64,000 bases of DNA, from the NCBI RefSeq assembly GCF_025673445.1, contig NZ_JAOVQN010000008.1, positions 1-64,000 on the forward strand, in the 5' to 3' direction. Both the position numbers and the translations under genes were made by a program. The notes under the pieces were generated by a model. It saw nothing but the letters and a program-made list of their open reading frames with translations. It was not told the origin of the DNA and ran no database searches. Every line of letters starts with the position of its first letter. The stretch's first letter is position 1. Of this stretch, positions 55,359 through 64,000 are shown one piece after another. The DNA comes from Ruegeria_B marisflavi. Its GTDB lineage: Bacteria > Pseudomonadota > Alphaproteobacteria > Rhodobacterales > Rhodobacteraceae.

Positions 55359-56903
55359 ATGACATCTCTCTCCAAAGCAGCGGCATTGGCCGCGCCGGTT
55401 GCCATGCTGTCCGCAGTTCCGGCACTGGCTCAATCCGTCGACGAGAAGGTCAACCAGATCTTTGCCAGTTCGACCGGTTGGTTCGTCAATTTCATCTTCA
55501 GCCCGTTTCCCGGCACCTCGTTCCCCTGGATCGTGATGTGGCTGGTGATCGCCGCGACGGTGTTCACGCTCTATTTCGGGTTCATCCAGTTCCGGGCGTT
55601 CCCGCATTCGATCGCGTTGGTCAAGGGCGACTATTCCGACCCCAACGACGCGGGCGAGGTCAGCCATTTCCAGGCGCTGGCCACCGCGCTGTCGGGCACC
55701 GTGGGTCTGGGCAACATCGCCGGTGTGGCCGTTGCCGTGGGCATCGGCGGCCCGGGCGCGACCTTCTGGATGATCCTCGCCGGTCTGATGGGCATGGCGT
55801 CGAAATTCACCGAATGTACGCTGGGTGTGAAATACCGCAACGAATATGCAGACGGTACCGTTTCGGGCGGTCCGATGTATTACATGACCAAGGGTTTTGA
55901 AGAACGCGGCATTCCGGCGGGCAAGTTCCTGGCGATCCTGTTCTCGATCTTCTGTATCCTGGGTGCCTTTGGCGGCGGCAACATGTTCCAGGCCAACCAG
56001 GCGCATGCGCAGATCACCAATGTTGTGGGTGAATTCCCGGGCTGGATCACCGGCCTGATCTTTGCCGGTATCGTCTTTGCGGTCATCGTCGGTGGCCTGA
56101 AGTCCATCGCCAAAGTCACCGAGAAAGTGGTTCCCTTTATGGGCGTGCTCTATGTGGCCACCGCACTGGTGATCATCCTGATGAACGCGGACATGATCGG
56201 CTGGGCCTTTGGCCAGATCTTTGCCGGTGCCTTTACCGGGCTGGGCATTGCTGGCGGTATGGTCGGCGCGCTGATCCAGGGCTTCAAGCGGGCCGCCTTC
56301 TCGAACGAGGCGGGCGTGGGTTCGGCGGCCATCGCCCACTCGGCGGTGCGGACCAAGGAACCGATCACCGAAGGCTTCGTGTCGCTTCTGGAACCCTTCA
56401 TCGACACCGTGGTGATCTGCACCATGACCGCGCTGGTGATCATCATCACCGGTCAGCTGGTTGCCGATCCGAACACCGGCCACTACCTGCTGGACGAGGG
56501 CGCAAGCACGATCCAGACCGTTGACGGCAACAAGGGCGTGGCGCTGACCTCGGCGGCCTTCTCCTCGGCCTTCCCGTTCTTCAAGTACATCCTGGCCATC
56601 GCGGTGATCCTGTTCGCCTTCTCGACCATGATCAGCTGGTCCTATTATGGCCTCAAGGCCTGGACCTTCCTGTTCGGCGAAGGCCAGACCACTGAACTGG
56701 TGTTCAAGGTGATCTTCTGCATCTTCGTGGTAATCGGCGCGTCGGCCAGCCTGGGCCCGGTCATCGACTTCTCGGATGCGGCGATCTTTGCCATGGCGGT
56801 TGTCAACATCATCGCACTCTATCTGCTGATGCCGATCGTCAAGCGCGAGCTCGACTCCTATCTGTCGCGGCTCAAGTCGGGCGAGATCAAGAAGTTCGGC
56901 TAA
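55359..56903 (+). CDS. Alanine/glycine:cation symporter (AGCS family)
   Basis: A 514-residue membrane protein with about 11 membrane segments. Family signatures are GTVGLGNIAGVAVAVGIGGPGATFWM and FKRAAFSNEAGVGSAAIAHSA. The hydrophobic N-terminal AALAAPVAMLSAVPALAQ looks like a signal segment. It should import alanine or glycine with Na+ or H+. The divergent Lrp regulator fits this. Confidence 0.95.
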   Translation: MTSLSKAAALAAPVAMLSAVPALAQSVDEKVNQIFASSTGWFVNFIFSPFPGTSFPWIVMWLVIAATVFTLYFGFIQFRAFPHSIALVKGDYSDPNDAGEVSHFQALATALSGTVGLGNIAGVAVAVGIGGPGATFWMILAGLMGMASKFTECTLGVKYRNEYADGTVSGGPMYYMTKGFEERGIPAGKFLAILFSIFCILGAFGGGNMFQANQAHAQITNVVGEFPGWITGLIFAGIVFAVIVGGLKSIAKVTEKVVPFMGVLYVATALVIILMNADMIGWAFGQIFAGAFTGLGIAGGMVGALIQGFKRAAFSNEAGVGSAAIAHSAVRTKEPITEGFVSLLEPFIDTVVICTMTALVIIITGQLVADPNTGHYLLDEGASTIQTVDGNKGVALTSAAFSSAFPFFKYILAIAVILFAFSTMISWSYYGLKAWTFLFGEGQTTELVFKVIFCIFVVIGASASLGPVIDFSDAAIFAMAVVNIIALYLLMPIVKRELDSYLSRLKSGEIKKFG

Positions 56904-56921
56904 CTAGCTGATGCTTCGATG

Positions 56922-56951
56922 AAAAGGGCGGGGGAGACCCCGCCCTTTTTT
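56922..56951 (+). terminator. Rho-independent terminator of the usp-symporter unit
   Basis: GGGCGGGG pairs with CCCCGCCC (loop GAGA), flanked by AAAA on the left and six T on the right, 18 bases beyond the symporter stop. Confidence 0.93.
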
Positions 56952-57403
56952 GGTCAACCTACATGCCCTAAGCAGGTCTGTTGCCAAGGAGCGTGCTTTG
57001 GGGAGGAAGGTCGATGCGGTCGTAAGGCTGTTGTCGGGCCGCTCTGCTCAAAAAGCCAGCTTTGCGGACTTTCCCGACCTTCGGTCACCCCGCTCAAACT
57101 AGTGCGAACGGCCCAAAGCAGACCTTAGCCACCACCTCAAAATGCTGTGGTGCGGCTCGCCATTGCGGACTTTCGCCGCAACAGCAAAATCAGATGGTAG
57201 GTGAGTTCACACAATGCGGCACACAGCTGCCTTACGTCGTGTTGCGGAACGCAAGAACGGTATGTGCAATAGTTACGCGACGAAAACTGGGGTTTCAGTC
57301 AACGATTTCTATTTCAGCGATGAAATTCAGTATCCTTTACAGGAGGTTTGGCTTTGTCGGCTAGTCGGAGTTGTACTTGATTTTCTGTTACTTCTTGGAG
57401 ACG
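56952..57403. other. Gene-free left flank of the CoA-transferase/tct block
   Basis: About 450 bases without a credible gene. The only internal pattern is TTGCGGACTTTC at 57062-57073, repeated at 57163-57174. From about 57190 the sequence becomes clearly less GC-rich than the neighbourhood. Confidence 0.55.
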
Positions 57404-58570
57404 TCAAGCAGTTTCAGGCGTTACTTTTGTATGTTCACCCAGCAGTGGCGCGTAACAACTTTCCTTTTTAAGAGCGCCTTCGCTGCGAAAACCAGGCATA
57501 AGAGCCGTTGGTTCTTCAGGAACGTTCAAGCTTGGTGTCTTGTGGTACAACTCTGTCAAGAACTCGTGAAGATCGCGAACCCGCGCGGCCGGAACGCCTC
57601 TTGCGATGAGCGCTTTTTCGAACGCGGTTGCTTCAAGGTTTCGTATTTCCGCTGACAGCTCAGACCCAAGTTTGGGGCTGGCAAGGTTGAACAAGAAATC
57701 GGTGTCGGACAATCCGTCTGGCAGGTAGGGCGGCAGTGCCAAGTCCGCTCGGCCCACGATGCTGCACAATGTTCGAAACTGACCCATTGTATTGGCGGCA
57801 ATAGACACATAGCCATCAGCGGTTTCGAAGGTGCTCGCGCCCGGACTGCCGACAAATCCTCGATTGCCCACGCGGGGAGGTGCTGCGTCTGTCGCGATTG
57901 TCTGCGCATAGACGGTTGCCATCAGCAGCATCGCGCTATCGACCATGGAAACATCAATTTCGATGTCCGATGTGTCGCCTTTTGCGCGGCGCAACAAAGC
58001 CGCCAGAATCGCTGTGGCTGCCGACATGCCAGTTGCCGTATCGACGACCGGGAAACCGACTTTGACCGGTGGTCCCTCTGAGCCCTGCATCGCCATCATT
58101 CCTGTGGCGGCTTGTATCACGTGATCGTAGGCTGGCAGCGGAGACAGCTCTCCGATTTGTCCCCAGCCCGAGATGGAGCAGTATATCACGTCAGGGCGAA
58201 CGCGCCGTATGTCTTTTGCAGATAGACCGAGGCGCTCTGCGGCACCGGGTCTGAAGTTTTCGACAAACACGTCACACGACTTGGCTAGGGCGAGTAACTT
58301 TTCGCGGTCTGCTGCGACTTTCAGGTCCAAGACGACCGATTTTTTTCCGGCATTCAGGGCGCGGAACGCAGGTGGTACCCCGTTTTGGTCTGGTTGTGTG
58401 CGCAACGCACGCATGCCGTCGCCTTCCCCCGGGCGTTCGACTTTGATCACCTCGGCCCCCATCATGCACAATTGATGCGTTGCCATCGGACCCGCGATAA
58501 CGTGGGTCAGATCAAGAACTCTCACGCCATCAAGTGGCAAGTGCGAAACGGGGGGAGTTGTGTTCGTCAT
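57404..58570 (-). CDS. CaiB/BaiF (class III) CoA-transferase
   Basis: A 388-residue enzyme moving CoA between carboxylic acids. The start LPLDGVRVLDLTHVIAGPMATHQLCMMGAEVIKVE is the family hallmark; the catalytic Asp is Asp177 (VVDTATGMSA, equivalent to Asp169 of formyl-CoA transferase). It overlaps the marR stop side by 4 bases (ATGA) and is transcribed after it. With tctCBA divergent, it probably activates the imported carboxylate. Codon use is less GC-rich than in the rest of the window. Confidence 0.94.
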   Translation of the reverse strand: MTNTTPPVSHLPLDGVRVLDLTHVIAGPMATHQLCMMGAEVIKVERPGEGDGMRALRTQPDQNGVPPAFRALNAGKKSVVLDLKVAADREKLLALAKSCDVFVENFRPGAAERLGLSAKDIRRVRPDVIYCSISGWGQIGELSPLPAYDHVIQAATGMMAMQGSEGPPVKVGFPVVDTATGMSAATAILAALLRRAKGDTSDIEIDVSMVDSAMLLMATVYAQTIATDAAPPRVGNRGFVGSPGASTFETADGYVSIAANTMGQFRTLCSIVGRADLALPPYLPDGLSDTDFLFNLASPKLGSELSAEIRNLEATAFEKALIARGVPAARVRDLHEFLTELYHKTPSLNVPEEPTALMPGFRSEGALKKESCYAPLLGEHTKVTPETA

Positions 58571-59058
58571 CCAATGTACCTCTGTAAGTCCTCATCGATT
58601 TCATCCATGCGCCTGTCCAGTTTGGCCAATAGCGCGTTTAACGTGTTCCGCTCCTCTTCGCTGAGAGCGTCATGAACGGCCACACGGCGGCGGTGCATGC
58701 TTGGGCGCATCCGCTCATAAAGCGCGCTTCCCTCCTGGCTGAGCGAGAGCTTGCTGGCTCTGCGATCCTTGGGGTCAGGCGTGCTGTGCAAAAGGCCCTT
58801 GCCCAGCATCGTTTTCACGGTTCGGCTGATCAAAGAGTCGTCGGATTGGATATATCTTGCGATTTCGGCGGCTGTGCCGGGTCCATAGGTCGCCAGCAGC
58901 ATCAAGACCCTCCACTCTGACAGCGGTGGGCCCGACAATTCCCGCAGAACCCTTGACGCCTGAGAGGCATGTCTTTGACTGAGCCGGGATATCTTGAATG
59001 TCACAGACTCCTGAAGGGGCTCATTCGTGTCAAACGGTTTCGGGTGTTTTTGCTCCAT
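58567..59058 (-). CDS. MarR family transcriptional regulator
   Basis: A 163-residue regulator with a winged helix (about 50-115, YGPGTAAEIARYIQSDDSLISRTVKTMLGKGLL, then the wing DPKDRRASKLSLSQEG). It is coupled to the CoA-transferase gene and divergent from tctC; the GGACATGTCC sites in the spacer are its likely operators. Confidence 0.93.
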   Translation of the reverse strand: MEQKHPKPFDTNEPLQESVTFKISRLSQRHASQASRVLRELSGPPLSEWRVLMLLATYGPGTAAEIARYIQSDDSLISRTVKTMLGKGLLHSTPDPKDRRASKLSLSQEGSALYERMRPSMHRRRVAVHDALSEEERNTLNALLAKLDRRMDEIDEDLQRYIG

Positions 59059-59098
59059 GGGTGATCCTTCGCTTTAGAATGTAATACGAACACTTGCC

Positions 59099-59130
59099 GG
59101 ACATGTCCAGTAAAAGGTTGACATGTCCGG
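59099..59130. promoter_or_regulatory. Two CGGACATGTCC-type sites in the marR-tctC promoter
   Basis: GGACATGTCC is a perfect palindrome at 59099-59108; a second copy, GACATGTCC, follows at 59120-59128 (21 bases apart). The second overlaps TTGACA (59118-59123), a good -35 element for tctC. This is the layout for MarR repression of both directions. Confidence 0.65.
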
Positions 59131-59177
59131 TTTATTGCTGTTACCGCTCCAACATGGAGATTTTGGGAGGAACTACC

Positions 59178-60128
59178 ATGAAAAAATTTCTCGCTCTCGG
59201 AGCAATTGCGCTTGGCTATTCCATCACGACAACGGCAAGCCTCGCCGAAGACTGGACACCGCCGGGGCCAATCACGATGCACATCGCGTTCCCGCCCGGG
59301 GGTGGCTCGGACAGCCAGGCGCGGTTGATCGCGGAAGAGCTGGAGAACCGCTTGGGGTGGACGATCACGCCGCAGAACACGCCCGGGAAAGCGGGGCTTA
59401 TCATGGCAAAGGAAATGCAGGGTGCCCCGTCAGATGGCACCGTCTTTGGTATGGGTATTTCAGAAGCACTTGACTACGGCATGGCCGACGGAACCGCCGG
59501 TATGACACCGGATGATGTGACGCCGATTGTGACCACGACGCTGGCTGAGGTTGCGTTTGTCGTACCCGCCTCGAAAGGTTGGAAAACCTTCGATGATTTT
59601 CTCGCGGCGGCCAAGGCCGGCGAGCCTTTGAGAGTTGGCGCCATTACGCCAAAGATCGCTGATGTGACATATCTGATGGGTAAAGCAGCCGGCATCGACA
59701 TGAACATCACGATGGTCAAAGGTGGGAGCGGGATGTTGAACGCGCTTTATGCTGGCGATCTTGACGCCGGATTTGTCGCCGGCGCGCATTCAAAGGGTGT
59801 CAAAGCTGGCGAATTAGTGGAGCTTGTTTCGGGTATGTCCCGCCCGCTGAACCTCACACCGGATGCACCGTTGTTGGCCGATCTGGGCGTGCCGTACAAC
59901 CTTGATATCTATTTCATGTACTTCGGGCCAAAGGACATGGACGGCGCAGCTCAGGCCAAATTGGCTCAGTCGATTTCGGAAATCGTGTTGGACGAGACCA
60001 CGAAGGCGGGGGCGCTGCTCAAAGCGAATTTCGGAGGAGGAGAGGCCCTTTCGGGTGAGGCGCTCCAATCCTTTATCGACAAGAGCTTTGTATCAGCCAA
60101 GGAGCTGATGCAGGCGGCTTCCGAGTAG
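59178..60128 (+). CDS. tctC: Tripartite tricarboxylate transporter receptor TctC
   Basis: A 316-residue periplasmic receptor with signal peptide (MKKFLALGAIALGYSITTTASLA). The family pattern HIAFPPGGGSDSQARLIAEELENRLG with the following NTPGKAGLIMAKEMQGAPSDG is clear. GGGAGG precedes ATG 59178. TctC-type receptors bind citrate or many other carboxylates; the ligand is not predictable. Confidence 0.93.
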   Translation: MKKFLALGAIALGYSITTTASLAEDWTPPGPITMHIAFPPGGGSDSQARLIAEELENRLGWTITPQNTPGKAGLIMAKEMQGAPSDGTVFGMGISEALDYGMADGTAGMTPDDVTPIVTTTLAEVAFVVPASKGWKTFDDFLAAAKAGEPLRVGAITPKIADVTYLMGKAAGIDMNITMVKGGSGMLNALYAGDLDAGFVAGAHSKGVKAGELVELVSGMSRPLNLTPDAPLLADLGVPYNLDIYFMYFGPKDMDGAAQAKLAQSISEIVLDETTKAGALLKANFGGGEALSGEALQSFIDKSFVSAKELMQAASE

Positions 60129-60191
60129 TCTTTGCCTCTGTGCCGTGCCTGCTTGCGTTGGCGCGGCCAACAGCCTTTTGAGGAAGATCGG

Positions 60192-60746
60192 ATGTACCGT
60201 TTGAACATCTATATCGGGAGTGGCGCGGTGCTTTTGGCGCTTGTCGGTCTGTTTCTCTGGGTTCCTCAGGACACAGGTACAGGCCTGATCGTTCACGTCC
60301 GCCGGCAAGTCAGCATCGGGGACGCCCTTGCGCCGACGATCGCCTTCACACTGATGGTGATCGGTGGCGTGCTTCTGCTGATCGAGCAGCGAAAGCACAC
60401 TTCCACCGAGGTGGAATTGGCATCGTTTTTTCATACGGGCGCACTTGTCGCTGTCATCGTCCTTGGTCTTTTGTTGATGCGCCATGCGGGCCCGGGCCTT
60501 CTGCTCGTTGCCGAAGAGTTCGGCGCCACAGACACAGAGTACCGCCTGTTGCGAGAGACCTTCCCATGGAAATACACCGGTTATTTCCTTGGAGGTGTCA
60601 CAATGATTGGTGGAATGGCGTCTTTGTCCGCTGGACGCGTGCAGGCCCGCACCGTCCTGATTGCGATCGCAGTGACAATGGGCTTGATTGCGCTAGTCGA
60701 TGTGCCATTCGATGATCTTTTGCTGCCGCCCAACGGTGATTATTGA
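60192..60746 (+). CDS. tctB: Tripartite tricarboxylate transporter small subunit TctB
   Basis: A 184-residue membrane protein with four predicted segments, the usual size of TctB. ATG 60192 after AGGAAG was chosen over the open frame from 60132. Its stop shares a base with the tctA ATG (TGATG). Confidence 0.88.
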   Translation: MYRLNIYIGSGAVLLALVGLFLWVPQDTGTGLIVHVRRQVSIGDALAPTIAFTLMVIGGVLLLIEQRKHTSTEVELASFFHTGALVAVIVLGLLLMRHAGPGLLLVAEEFGATDTEYRLLRETFPWKYTGYFLGGVTMIGGMASLSAGRVQARTVLIAIAVTMGLIALVDVPFDDLLLPPNGDY

Positions 60747-62344
60747 TGCAGCCGCTGGAGTATATCTTAGCCGGGATGCAGGCGGTTATTTTTGGCCCGG
60801 CCGCTTTCGAACTGCTCGGTGTTCCGATTCCACTGACGTTGGTGATGGTCTTTGCCGGCGTAGTCACAGGCATCTTGGTTGGCGCAACGCCTGGTCTGGC
60901 TGGGCCGATGGCGATGGCGATCTCGCTTCCGATCCTTATTTCTTTCTTTGGATACAATGTCGAAGCCTTGCTGCCCGTTTTGGGGTTTCTGATCGGCATC
61001 ATGAAAGGCGCGACGCTCGGAGGGGCGGTTCCAGCCATTCTGTTCAACACACCCGGGACACCGGATGCATATCTGACCACATTGGATGGCTACCCTTTGA
61101 CGAAGCGCGGCCAGTCTCGCAAGGCATTGAAGGTCGCACATCTGTCCTCTGTGTCAGGAGACACGTTCTCCGACCTAGTACTATTCGTGTGCGCGCCCTT
61201 TGTTGCCCTGATGGTTGAGAGCTATTTGGATTTTCCCGAGAAGACCGCGCTTTTGATCCTGTCGCTCAGTTTTATTGCGGCAGTTATTGGCGGTTCTCCT
61301 GGCAAAGGGCTGATTTCGGTCGCATTGGGATTGATTGCTGTTTTCATCGGGGGTGGCGAAGACTTTTACCCTCGCCTGTCTTTGGGAATCGACGCTTTGG
61401 CGGGCGGGTTTTCAATCATGACGGCCATTCTGGGGGTATTGATCGTCGGCGCGGTCCTGAAAGAGTACGAGGACCTTTGGCACAGAAGCAATCTGTCTGC
61501 AGCACCTGTTCAGATTGTCGATCACGGGGACCAGCGTCTGTCCCGCGCGGAAATCCTGCGGATTGCGCCCTACATCGGCCAGTCGTCAATCGTGGGCACG
61601 ATCATTGGTGCCCTTCCCGGAATTGGAACGACGCTCGCAGCGGCACTTGGATACCAGTTGGGGCGCGCACGGCATGAGCGTCGCCGCCCAGAAGGAGCGC
61701 CGGCCTTTGGGGAAGGAGCCATCGAGGGAGTGGCCGCGACTGAAGCGGCGAACAGCTCCGTATCCGGATCGAACTTGATCCCGGTGCTTGGCTTGGGCAT
61801 CCCCGGAAATGCGGCGGCTGTCTTTATAATTCTCGCAACGGATTCCATTGGCGGGTTCACCCCGGGTCCTTCGGTGTTTCGTTTCAGCGAAAACGTCGTG
61901 AACACAGAGCTCGTTTTGGTTTTCGGATTGTTCACAGCGATGTTGTTTGCCAACTTCGTCAACTGGACGGTTGGCGGGGCGTTCATGCGGGCCGCGACGA
62001 TCATGGTAAGGGTGCCCAAACGAACCTTGCTGCCGGTTGTTTTGCTTCTGACCTTTACGGCTGTCTATGCCCAGGAGCCACGCATGGAGTCGCTCTGGTT
62101 CACTTTAGCTTTCGGAGTTTTGGGGTATCTGATGCGCAAGGTCGACATGTCCCCTCTGCCTTTCGTGATTGCTTTCGTTTTGGGAGGAAGCCTTGAGAAC
62201 AGCGCGCGACAGGCGTTTTCGGCCACGGGCGGAGATCCTTATTTCCTGTTTTCCAGCTGGATCTCCCTCTTTTTTCTGGCTGGGTCCGTTGTGACGGTTG
62301 TGCTCGCACTGCGGCAGAAACGGTCCGGCAGTACGCAGGCATAA
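60746..62344 (+). CDS. tctA: Tripartite tricarboxylate transporter large subunit TctA
   Basis: A 532-residue membrane protein with about 12 segments. Conserved TctA blocks are visible: GATPGLAGPMAMAISLPILI, GGAVPAILFNTPGTPDA, GALPGIGTTLAAALGYQLGR and NSSVSGSNLIPVLGLGIPGNAAAV. It forms the transport channel with TctB. Confidence 0.96.
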   Translation: MQPLEYILAGMQAVIFGPAAFELLGVPIPLTLVMVFAGVVTGILVGATPGLAGPMAMAISLPILISFFGYNVEALLPVLGFLIGIMKGATLGGAVPAILFNTPGTPDAYLTTLDGYPLTKRGQSRKALKVAHLSSVSGDTFSDLVLFVCAPFVALMVESYLDFPEKTALLILSLSFIAAVIGGSPGKGLISVALGLIAVFIGGGEDFYPRLSLGIDALAGGFSIMTAILGVLIVGAVLKEYEDLWHRSNLSAAPVQIVDHGDQRLSRAEILRIAPYIGQSSIVGTIIGALPGIGTTLAAALGYQLGRARHERRRPEGAPAFGEGAIEGVAATEAANSSVSGSNLIPVLGLGIPGNAAAVFIILATDSIGGFTPGPSVFRFSENVVNTELVLVFGLFTAMLFANFVNWTVGGAFMRAATIMVRVPKRTLLPVVLLLTFTAVYAQEPRMESLWFTLAFGVLGYLMRKVDMSPLPFVIAFVLGGSLENSARQAFSATGGDPYFLFSSWISLFFLAGSVVTVVLALRQKRSGSTQA

Positions 62345-62779
62345 CCATAGATGCCAATGCTGAGGCGCTTTCAAATCCGCTAAGATTAACCATGCCACTA
62401 AAAAGGTTGTCCCCTACTGCCAACATATACAATCCCGCAGAATCGGTCAGTTTGGGCTCTGAGCCGCTTTGCGGCGTTGCAGGGAACCATTCGGTCTCAA
62501 TGCCGCACGAATGTCGGCTTCCAGTTCGACGCCCTGGCTGGTTGGCGAACGCAGCGAAGGTCGGCTTCCCGCCCTTCGAGACGGTTTCTGCGCACTTAGC
62601 CAACTTACAGTATGGGCTCGAAGCTGCCATTCTTCACTTCGCGCTGCATCCGCAGTCTGCCGATGACGTGACGGTCAAACGCTTGTGACATTGGACAAGA
62701 GCAACACCCCAACAAGACCGCTTTTCCTTGTCTCGTCGGCGTTGTACCCCTGTCGGGACCAAAGCGCGGAGACTGACCG
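62345..62779. other. Gene-free right flank of the tct block
   Basis: About 435 bases with no credible gene; an open frame at 62392-62688 has no protein-like pattern. Composition rises back toward that of the genome. Stretches such as GAAGGTCGGCTTCCCGCCC look like degenerate non-coding sequence similar in style to the left flank. Confidence 0.5.
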
Positions 62780-63604
62780 ATGCCCGACATGATGTTGCTA
62801 TTGCAGATGCTTGCCCTGCTGATCGTCATCGGTGCCCTTGCCGGGGTGCTGGCGGGGCTGTTGGGCGTGGGGGGCGGGATCGTGCTGGTCCCGGCCTTTT
62901 TCTACGCATTCCAGACGCTGGGCTATGGTGGGCCGCAGTTGATGCAGATGTGCCTGGCCACGTCGCTCGCGACCATTATCGTGACCTCGCTGCGCTCGGT
63001 CCTGAGCCACAACAAGAAGGGCGCGGTGGACTGGGATATCCTGCGCGGCTGGGGGCCGGGGATCGCGGTTGGCGCGGTTCTGGGAGTCATGGTGGCGGCC
63101 TCGCTGCGCTCGGTTGCCTTGCAGGCGCTGTTTGGTGTGCTGGGCATCGTGATCGGCGCCTATCTGGGGCTGGGCCGCGCCCATTGGCGGCTGGGAGAGG
63201 CGATGCCGGGCGGTCTGCGCCGGTTGATCCTGTCGCCGATGGTGGGCTTTCTGTCGGTGCTGATGGGCATCGGCGGTGGCAGCTTTGGCGTGCCGCTGAT
63301 GAGCCTTTACAACACGCCCATTCACCGCGCTGTTGCCACCGCCGCAGGCTTTGGCGTGATCATCGCGGTGCCCTCGGTGCTGGGGTTCCTGTTGCTGGAG
63401 ATCGACCCGGCGCAGCGGCCGCCGCTGACGGTGGGCGCGGTCAACCTGGTGGCATTCGGCGTGGTCATCTGCATGACGCTGATCACCACCCCCTGGGGGG
63501 TGAAACTGGCCCATGCGATGGACCCCAAGCCGCTGAAACGCATATTCGCGGTATTCCTGACGCTGGTGGCGCTCAACATGTTGCGCAAGGCGCTGGGATG
63601 GTAG
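62780..63604 (+). CDS. TauE/SafE family permease (sulfite exporter type)
   Basis: A 274-residue membrane protein with about eight segments and the two-fold repeat of the family: GVLAGLLGVGGGIVLVPAFF near the start and GFLSVLMGIGGGSFGVPLMS in the second half. Members export or import sulfite, sulfoacetate or other organosulfur anions; the substrate is open. Codon use is again typical for the genome. Confidence 0.93.
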   Translation: MPDMMLLLQMLALLIVIGALAGVLAGLLGVGGGIVLVPAFFYAFQTLGYGGPQLMQMCLATSLATIIVTSLRSVLSHNKKGAVDWDILRGWGPGIAVGAVLGVMVAASLRSVALQALFGVLGIVIGAYLGLGRAHWRLGEAMPGGLRRLILSPMVGFLSVLMGIGGGSFGVPLMSLYNTPIHRAVATAAGFGVIIAVPSVLGFLLLEIDPAQRPPLTVGAVNLVAFGVVICMTLITTPWGVKLAHAMDPKPLKRIFAVFLTLVALNMLRKALGW

Positions 63605-64000
63605 AGGCGTTTCTGCGCCGGGGCTGGCTGCGGTTTCCCTTCGACCCGGTGCTGGCCGGCTGGGTCGACCATGTGCTGCCCGTCGCGCGCCGCGCGGTGA
63701 CCGATCCGGCCCATGCCCAATGGCTGGATTGCGAGGGGACATGGTTCATCGGTGTCGATGCGCTGGACAACAATGCTGAGGGCCGGGTGGGGGACGGTCC
63801 GGCGCTGGCCGGGCAGGCGATCGACTTCATCACCCGCCATCTGGGCATGCTGCCGCTGCATCGCGGTCAGGTCTCGGTGACCTATCCGGGCTATCCCCGC
63901 CCGCGCCGGGGCGAGGGTGAGGCAGCGTTTCGCTATCGCCTGAACCGGGGGGCGGCGCATGTGGACGGGTTGAAACCCGATGGCCCTGACCGGCGCCGCC
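63598..64000 (+). CDS. Conserved protein of unknown function, cut by the window edge
   Basis: The frame starts at ATG 63598, overlapping the permease stop, and stays open to the end (134 codons). The sequence starts MVEAFLRRGWLRFPFDP and reaches LNRGAAHVDGLKPDGPDRRR. The His-Val-Asp there could be the first part of an Fe(II)/2-oxoglutarate dioxygenase metal site, but the rest is missing, so this is only a suggestion. Probably cotranscribed with the permease. Confidence 0.65.
   Translation, partial: MVEAFLRRGWLRFPFDPVLAGWVDHVLPVARRAVTDPAHAQWLDCEGTWFIGVDALDNNAEGRVGDGPALAGQAIDFITRHLGMLPLHRGQVSVTYPGYPRPRRGEGEAAFRYRLNRGAAHVDGLKPDGPDRRR

Noticed and set aside
56952..57403. Remnant of an insertion sequence or attachment site beside the tct block
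   Set aside because: No transposase fragment, terminal inverted repeat or matching direct repeat on the other side could be found by eye. Only a 12-base repeat is present.
62392..62688. Possible 98-codon gene in the right flank of the tct block
   Set aside because: No ribosome site, no domain pattern and low-complexity sequence; treated as non-coding.

Overview
The window is GC-rich chromosomal DNA from an alphaproteobacterium. The best fit is the Roseobacter group of the Rhodobacteraceae, close to Ruegeria. The evidence is: an aa3-type ctaD with an FNR-type box upstream; mmcB behind a GTTC-N7-GTTC LexA box; a DUF6324-type small protein; a hom-glpX-recJ gene order; a soxBDAG sarcosine oxidase operon; a CtrA-type box beside Tad pilus genes; a tripartite tricarboxylate transporter; and a tRNA-His without the extra 5' G, with A73, as is known for this class.

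Layout. 0.4-4.2 kb: an ATC-hydrolase-like gene, ctaD, mmcB, a small DUF6324 protein and a GNAT acetyltransferase. 4.3-4.8 kb: tRNA-His and two identical tRNA-Glu genes. 5-9.1 kb (minus): hom, glpX, recJ. 9.2-13 kb: a lipoprotein, a TetR regulator with a perfect 22-bp palindrome, a pirin, a reductive-dehalogenase-like iron-sulfur protein and a membrane protein. 13-15.8 kb (minus): three Tad/TadE/TadG pilus-type genes. 16-18.6 kb: glutamate dehydrogenase and an outer-membrane barrel. 18.8-23.9 kb: soxBDAG. 24.3-31 kb: housekeeping genes dnaG, rpoD, yjbQ, nrdR, ribD.

31-52 kb is an accessory nutrient region. First comes an XRE regulator divergent from a peptide-type ABC operon that also carries an amidohydrolase and a C69-type dipeptidase. 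Next is an enolase-superfamily enzyme divergent from a MocR-type (GntR-aminotransferase) regulator. Then comes a polyamine-type ABC transporter with two FAD amine-oxidase-like proteins and a GMC oxidoreductase. Both binding-protein genes are followed by a stem-loop before the next transporter gene, which fits excess production of the periplasmic receptor. A reasonable reading is two adjoining uptake-and-degradation modules for nitrogenous organic compounds; the substrates cannot be named from sequence.

52-57 kb: an ankyrin protein, dusA, a VOC protein, and an Lrp regulator divergent from a universal stress protein and an alanine/glycine:cation symporter. 57-62.8 kb: a visibly less GC-rich block with a CoA-transferase and MarR regulator divergent from tctCBA, flanked on both sides by about 450 bases of gene-free DNA. 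It looks like an insertion carrying carboxylate uptake plus CoA activation. The window ends with a TauE/SafE permease and a gene cut by the edge.

No rRNA, CRISPR array, phage, intact insertion sequence or replication origin was seen. The most notable points are the C69-type enzyme with Ser where the nucleophilic Cys is expected, the cytoplasmic reductive-dehalogenase homologue, the amine uptake/oxidation operon, and several well-defined regulatory sites (FNR, LexA, CtrA, TetR, MarR types).
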